Positions 59,053-64,000 of a DNA stretch of 64,000 bases are shown one piece after another. The DNA lies in contig JAJEKV010000005.1 in the NCBI GenBank assembly GCA_021234155.1, positions 27,800,689 to 27,864,688 of the forward strand, in the 5' to 3' direction. The notes under the pieces are model-generated. The model was not told the origin of the DNA and did not search any database. It was given only the letters and a program-made list of their open reading frames with translations. Every line of letters starts with the position of its first letter. The first letter of the stretch is position 1. This DNA comes from Isoetes taiwanensis (Eukaryota > Streptophyta > Lycopodiopsida > Isoetales > Isoetaceae). Position numbers and translations under genes: made by a program.

Positions 59053-61370
59053 GTTGTCATGGACAAGGTGCAACTCCGCTTATTAGAAAGCTCTTGAAGT
59101 GATACTTTCAGTGGTGCTTAAATTTATCAGATATTACTCTTTTGTGGGGACTATTGAGCTCTAAGATCTCGACCCCTTTTAGTGGAGATGGCAAAAGCAA
59201 CTCATAGTCCTTCCAAGCGCTCCTCTGATAATCCTAATGGGGTATAGGGCAATGGTGGAAGGGGATATGCTCTAGATTCTCCAAAGATTAGTGTTCGAGA
59301 TGCCCACAACTGGCTCGTGAAGGTGCTCCTTCTTCTCCTAAGAGTTTGATATGTTGGATCTGAGAGACAGGAGAGGCAGGCTTCTGTGCATCCCAATCCA
59401 TTGGCATTGCCTCATGCTCCAGTTTCTTTCAGTAGCATATGTGTACCTAGTTCAATTGAAGCAGCAGCTTCCGCTCTCTCCTCTTCTCAGATTGCTATTC
59501 CAGCGTCTGGCCCTATGTCTCATGATTCTAGGGGCAGTGTGGTACAGTTGACCCTAGAAAGTTTATCTAGAAAGTTGGTACTTCCAAAGGCACCTCCAAC
59601 ACATGTTGGAAGTTCTTCAAAACAAATGAGATTGGTAGCTCTTGCTGAGAAGAATGTGACATAGGTTGCATCCCCAACACATGTTGGAAGCACATGAAGG
59701 AGGCCCTTCTGGACAAAAAGAACATCCAATGCACGTTGGAGATTCCTCAAGGCAGGAGTTCCCCTTCTTCCTTTGAACAAGCCTGGGATACCGTTTTCTT
59801 CTGTCTCGACCTCTACACCTTGGAGGTCTTCTGACACAGTGGCAAGGGTTACAAGTGTCCGCTTTTTTGAGTGGCTATGCAAAGTGTGTTATCTCCAGCC
59901 ACCTCACTTCGTATCTTAGAGGCCATTGCCACCATGGTGGACAATAATAAGAAGAAAGTTGCATCCTATCCTCAGCAGTTGCAGTCCAAGCAAGACTCCA
60001 TGGATATTTTGTTTACCACCAGCAATTTTTTTTTATGAAGTTCAGGAGTGCAGATCAACCTTTGAGCGCTTTGGGGCCCCAGTAGTGCTGATCAGTCATG
60101 AGACCCGCCGTCGTCATGTGGAGCAATTAGTTGCATGCTCTGTTGTTTGTTACTTCACTAGCCCCTTCTTGGATCTGAAGCGCATGGGATCTTGTTTATC
60201 TGGGCATCTACACAAATTAGGGCTTCCTGCGTATCAATCTATCAAGCTCGTGGCCAAAGATCAACATTGTTTTCTCCTGATGTTTGAGTCTCCTGAGCTG
60301 GTGGCTTAACTCATAGAACGAGGTGTTGATCTTCTGTGGAAACATTTCTTGTTGTATCAACAGTATGTTCCTGGCTCTTTTCCAGGTAAGCCAGATGCCT
60401 TACGTGCCCCTTTCTAGATTGCTATTGAAGATTTTACTCCGAAGTTTCAGGATTCTGAGTTCATTTTTGTTATTGCGAGTGAGATTAGACTTCACCTGCA
60501 ACATGCTATAACCCAAGGCATTACTAAGATTTGTGTAGCACGCCCCATTTATCGTGATCTTCCTCAGACGATTGTTGTCCAAAATGGGCCCATATTCTTT
60601 CCGTTCAAGCTGCGATAGTTAAATGGCCCAGAACTGGCTGATCATGTTCCCTGAGGCTCCTCTCTTTGCTCAATATCGTAAGTCTTACTAGCAAGATCCT
60701 CCAGTTGCCTCTGCTACAAATACTACTCCTAGCTCTGCTCCTTCTTCAATGAATGTCTCTTGGCCCCCTGTGACTTCCTCTACATCTATTCCAGCTGCAG
60801 GTCCCATGCCTCTGCTGCTGGATCAACATAGGCAAAGGTTCGATGAGATTCAGAGGTCGCAAGAGCAAGTTGAAGAGGCTTGTGGGCAGTACATAGACAT
60901 TGATCATCGTGGTGCCCACCCTCTACCTAAACATTCACCTGCTCTTCATCAATCTCGAAAATCAGCTAAGGGTTCTAACACCTCTGCATCTCAACTCTCC
61001 TCAGCATATACGTGATTCTGCTCCTCCTGTTGCATATGGTCGCTTTGCTCCACTTCAATGGGCTGATTTGGCTGAAGATAATACTATCTTGTCGCAGGCC
61101 CAGAATACATCTCCAAACTCTCCTGAGATTCCAGTAGTCACATCGGATTTGACGCCATTACAGGTCCAATGCAGTTAGACTCTTAAGTAGAGCCTTACCT
61201 CCTTTTACTTATCTAGTATTTAGTAAGCACATGGTGTCGTATGCTCGAGTTCCAGCAGCATCCTCTTGTGCCTACACAACTAGATGAGAAATATTCATTT
61301 TGTACTTATCTTGCTGATTAATAAACTTTTTGTTCGTCCTTCAAAAAAAAAAAAAAGTTGTCATGGACAA
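59053..61370 (+). mobile_element. Poly(A) retroposon with 14-bp target site duplication, ORF1-like region only
   Basis: GTTGTCATGGACAA flanks the insert on both sides (59053-59066 and 61357-61370). The insert ends in 14 A (61343-61356), about 20 bases after a poly(A) signal AATAAA (61319-61324). This is the mark of LINE-driven insertion of a polymerase II transcript. The best coding part (59926-60309) reads LISHETRRRHVEQLVACSVV, KLVAKDQHCFLLMFESPELV and, after a stop, GVDLLWKHFLLYQQYVPGSF. It resembles the DUF4283-like domain of plant retroelement ORF1/gag proteins. Ser/Pro-rich stretches flank it on both sides. No endonuclease or reverse transcriptase is present and stops are frequent. It is either a LINE lacking ORF2 or a retrocopy of an ORF1-like mRNA. 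Confidence 0.75.
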
Positions 61371-61429
61371 AGGAGGAGATATGATTCAAGACTGTTGTTT
61401 AATTGAGCTTTGTTGCCACTGTAAAGAGC

Positions 61430-61830
61430 AAATTAAAATGTTAATGTGAGATGCGTTTTCTAGATGTGATATGTTGTGCACAAACCTTTTTCTGAAATGA
61501 ATCATAATACTCAAGGTTCTTCTACATTTGTGAAAGTAATATCTCTGAGAAAAGACCTCCAAGAGTGTATGTTTTACCAGTGCCACTTACAGGCATATGC
61601 TGAAGTCTAACCTTCACAAGCAGATGCATTTTCTATGTGATATGTTACCCCTCTTTTGTAGTTCATCAATACAGCTATGTAGGAGTAGTTTATAATCTCA
61701 TCAATTCGATCTGATATATGACCTTATGACCTATTAGCTTATAGCCTGAATTTATACTACGGCATCCATTGAGCCAAATATTTTTTTCTCGAATGGAAGT
61801 AGCCAAATATAATTTCTGAAGCAAGCAACT
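61430..61830. other. Gene-free flank
   Basis: This is AT-rich with no recognised gene. AGCCAAATAT occurs twice (near 61773 and 61801), just before the LINE tail at 61833; it is too short and uncertain to call a target duplication. Confidence 0.4.
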
Positions 61831-61832
61831 TA

Positions 61833-62600
61833 AGGAAGGAAGGAAGGAAGGAAGGAAGTTTATTTTAACGTCCACGGAGGCCAGAGGCCTATGAGACGGC
61901 ACAGAACAGGCAAAAAAGCCAAAAACCCCAACACCAAAAACAAACAATGTAATCAGACAAGAGGAACCCTACTACCGGGATGAAAAACCCCCACTTGGGA
62001 GGAAAACCCTACCAAAGAGGGCTCTCAAATACCATGCCCCGTAAGAGCAAGTCCCGGCGGCCGAAATGCAGGCAGGATGTAAGCTCCCGCCCCGCGCTAC
62101 CATAGGTGATGCGAGTAATCGATGTAGCGGTGTGTCGAGCATCTAAGATCGATACCTGCAATCGCCGGACATGGGCATATCCGGGCACCATTTGGAGGGC
62201 ATGGTGCTCATCCTCTATCACGTGCATCTCACAACACCGACATATCCTCTCCTCCCCTCGGGATCCCGTGCCCGCCATTCACCCCCAAATAACTGCCTCA
62301 ATTCTCGAGGTAATGGGAACCCGCCCTTATGGCGGCAATAGCTCCGTTTCTTCACGTAGATGTGTGCTTTCTTGGTACCGATGGGGTCCATGCTCAAGGC
62401 CGGATTAACTGGAAGCATTGATAGTGCTCGCGTTGGGCTTTGTAAGAGTAGAGGTATCCCACGAGAGTGGCAAAGATAGCCGCATCCAATTGCCCATTCT
62501 CAAGGCATCATGTTAGTCCCAGGCCTCCCCGGTGCCAGACTATTCATGCACGTCGTCGAACTGTGTCAAGCTCAAAGATCCTCGGTCAACCACGGTCGAC
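61833..62600 (-). mobile_element. LINE 3' part with (TTCC)n tail, broken
   Basis: On the minus strand, ORF2 C-terminal remnants run from about 62600. YKAQREHYQCFQ comes first, then RNGAIAAIRAGSHYLE, and then in another frame ICRCCEMHVIEDEHHALQM (62278-62009). The last keeps the CxxC and the downstream His but lacks the last Cys. The 3' untranslated region contains ACCCTACCAAAG-type sequence and GGCCTCCGTGGACGTTAAAA. The tail is a GGAA run on the plus strand (61833-61858). Same family as 48403-49222, but two or more frameshifts break it. Confidence 0.75.
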
Positions 62601-62830
62601 ATCCAAGCCTCCACGTAAGACTAAGCAAAGAAGCCACGCAAATCAAAGCCTTTCATTGTCAACAAGAGGCTGGCCAGACAAGGGACTGTTGTCACACCGC
62701 GTCGGGTCAGTGATTCTAGGCACTTCAAGAGGCACCACCAACATTCCTCAGAATGGGCCCTTCCGTGAGTCAAGCACCGAGATCACCAGAGTGTCTATAT
62801 TGGGCCCAAGGCCATTGTACTATATATATA
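62601..62830. other. Sequence between the LINE and the terminal promoter
   Basis: A GC-richer stretch. An open plus-strand frame (62467-62850) is antisense to the LINE remnant in its first half and not recognised in the second. Confidence 0.3.
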
Positions 62831-63050
62831 TGAGTAGAGTTAGCTCATAAGTTTTAGATGAGTTTTGAGTCTTGTCTCCTTTTCGGTTTTCTCTCTATTA
62901 TTAGAGCTCATGTATTTTCATCATTGATATCAAGGAAGCTTATCATCTTTCTCTCATTTGTTCTGTTCTCTTCTTTTCTTCTCTTTCGGCAAATCCGTGG
63001 ACATAGTCCCTCGGACTCTCTGTTAGATCCACGGGTCCTCCAGAGGGCTG
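62819..63050 (+). promoter_or_regulatory. TATA-like promoter and pyrimidine-rich leader
   Basis: TACTATATATATATGAG (62819-62835) is a strong TATA-like run. It is followed by about 200 bases rich in T and C (TTTCTCTC, TTCTTTTCTTCTC), as is common in LTR U5 or 5' leaders. No matching LTR lies inside the window. A retroelement 5' end is an inference. Confidence 0.35.
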
Positions 63051-63059
63051 TCTTCAGAG

Positions 63060-64000
63060 TTCGAACAGACCCCAAACACATGCTGGGCCACGGTACGATT
63101 TTCTCCTACTTTCTCTCGTCGCCATGTTCGTCAAGCAATTTCGCGCCCGGAAGAACTCCTTTCTCGAGCGGCATCTCGCTTTGGCATCATGGTCTTGAAA
63201 CTCGCGGCGACATGTATGGATTCGCTTATGACATAGAGGGAGGCCATCTTCTGGCCTCCAGGGCTCATCCGGCGCCACCCACCCCTCGTGGTCGGCCTCG
63301 TCCCGGTTCAGCCCCCAAGCGTGCGTATACATTGCTCACAACCTCGGTCCCCTCATCATTATCGTGAGCCTTATCCGGCTCAACCTTCTCAACCGTACTT
63401 TCATACCCCCGAACATGCCTACATCCATCATTCTTCCGACCATCGCCACTTCCTTGTAACCATCATCTCCCGGGTGGTACGGCATATCCACACATGTCTT
63501 TTCGCCTGCCGGAATATCCTTTCCCTCCGTTTCCCCGCTGCTCTTCCTTTTACAACCTTACGGATCTCAAAACCAATGCTCACTGCCGGTTTCTCAACCG
63601 CGATCACCCTTCATCGAGGTCCGCTGAACACAATGCCAAATCCACCTCAACCTCAATATCCTCACTATCCTCGTTTCCGTCGTGTACCCCACTTTCACCT
63701 CTACCTTTCGTGACTGGCGGGACTTATCCCACCTTTGGCAACAGCAAAGGTAAACCGTTAGACCAAAGTGCTCGGGGCCCATGGAAGAATTTGAGGCTCT
63801 AGTGTCCTAAATGGGCACGCGCAACCTCAACTGAAATTTCACATCTTTTTCCACCACACTTTGCGGTTTCCTCATCAATGGCTCATGTCCAACAAAAGCC
63901 ATTGGAAACAAGATCGTCCAAATGCGATGGCGCTTTACGTCTCATTCGGGACCACGGATGATGATCAACTTCATCTCAAGCAACTCAATGAACTTCAACA
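63060..64000 (+). CDS. Pro/His/Ser-rich coding region, incomplete at the window end
   Basis: Frames change several times, but composition stays protein-like. PPTPRGRPRPGSAPKRA (near 63280) is AT-hook-like. A His/Pro/Tyr-rich block with PHHYREPYPAQPSQPYFHTP follows (63340-63410), and then a longer frame to 63802 with SFRLPEYPFPPFP and TGGTYPTFGNSKGKP. From about 63811 another frame is open to the end of the window (KFHIFFHHTLRFPHQWLMSN and onward). No family is recognised. A gag-like retroelement protein would fit the leader upstream, but this is not shown. Confidence 0.3.

Overview
This is a window of repeat-rich nuclear DNA from a land plant. A three-exon class III peroxidase, GT-AG introns, TATA-box promoters, and plant-type LINE, LTR, Helitron-like and DDE elements all support that. 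The transposase families, and a LINE family with a (TTCC)n tail, remind me most of ferns or other early-diverging land plants. That placement is an inference from memory, not a measurement. There are no bacterial-type genes, and I found no complete rRNA or tRNA gene.

Layout. (1) 1-9007 is one copy of a segmental duplication; the second copy is 18771-27801. Each copy carries a short coiled-coil ORF remnant, a CACTA-like terminus, a gag-like coiled-coil remnant, a minus-strand L1-type reverse transcriptase remnant, a tRNA-like SINE head, clusters of heat-shock elements in an LTR-like context, and the 5' part of a plus-strand LINE. In the second copy the LINE runs on through its endonuclease domain to about 28505. 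(2) 9007-18771 separates the copies. It holds an A-B-A repeat (10843-13696 and 14567-17091) and a long homopyrimidine tract. (3) 28507-41122 is an element of about 12.6 kb bounded by terminal inverted repeats. A frameshifted DDE transposase gene (plus strand, 38086-40855) lies at its right end. Several minus-strand coding stretches that I do not recognise fill 29.2-37.5 kb, with two copies of a TATA promoter and a cluster of short CACGC/GCGTG dyads. A 323-bp foldback element sits inside the left inverted repeat. (4) 41450-42558 is the peroxidase gene, and a decayed second copy of its 3' end lies at 44370-44520. (5) 43.9-48.4 kb holds tandem repeats and a minus-strand non-autonomous LTR retrotransposon (45618-48252). 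(6) 48403-49222 is a 5'-truncated LINE, followed by a Helitron-type 3' end at 49359. (7) 49.4-55.4 kb has no recognised gene, only a LINE 3' end and simple repeats. (8) 55.4-58.7 kb is a second transposase-like gene, rather well preserved. (9) 59067-61356 is a poly(A)-tailed retroposon with a 14-bp target duplication that carries only an ORF1-like region. (10) 61833-62600 is another LINE 3' end, and 62.8-64.0 kb holds a promoter and an incomplete Pro/His-rich coding region that runs off the window.

The genes form no common pathway: apart from the peroxidase, everything recognisable is mobile-element sequence or its remains. Almost every conserved reading frame is broken. Differences between paired repeats, and several breaks in conserved genes, seem to cluster at CAG/CTG/CCGG-type sites. 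Some of the damage may therefore be sequencing or polishing error at methylated cytosines rather than true decay, and all pseudogene calls should be read with that in mind.
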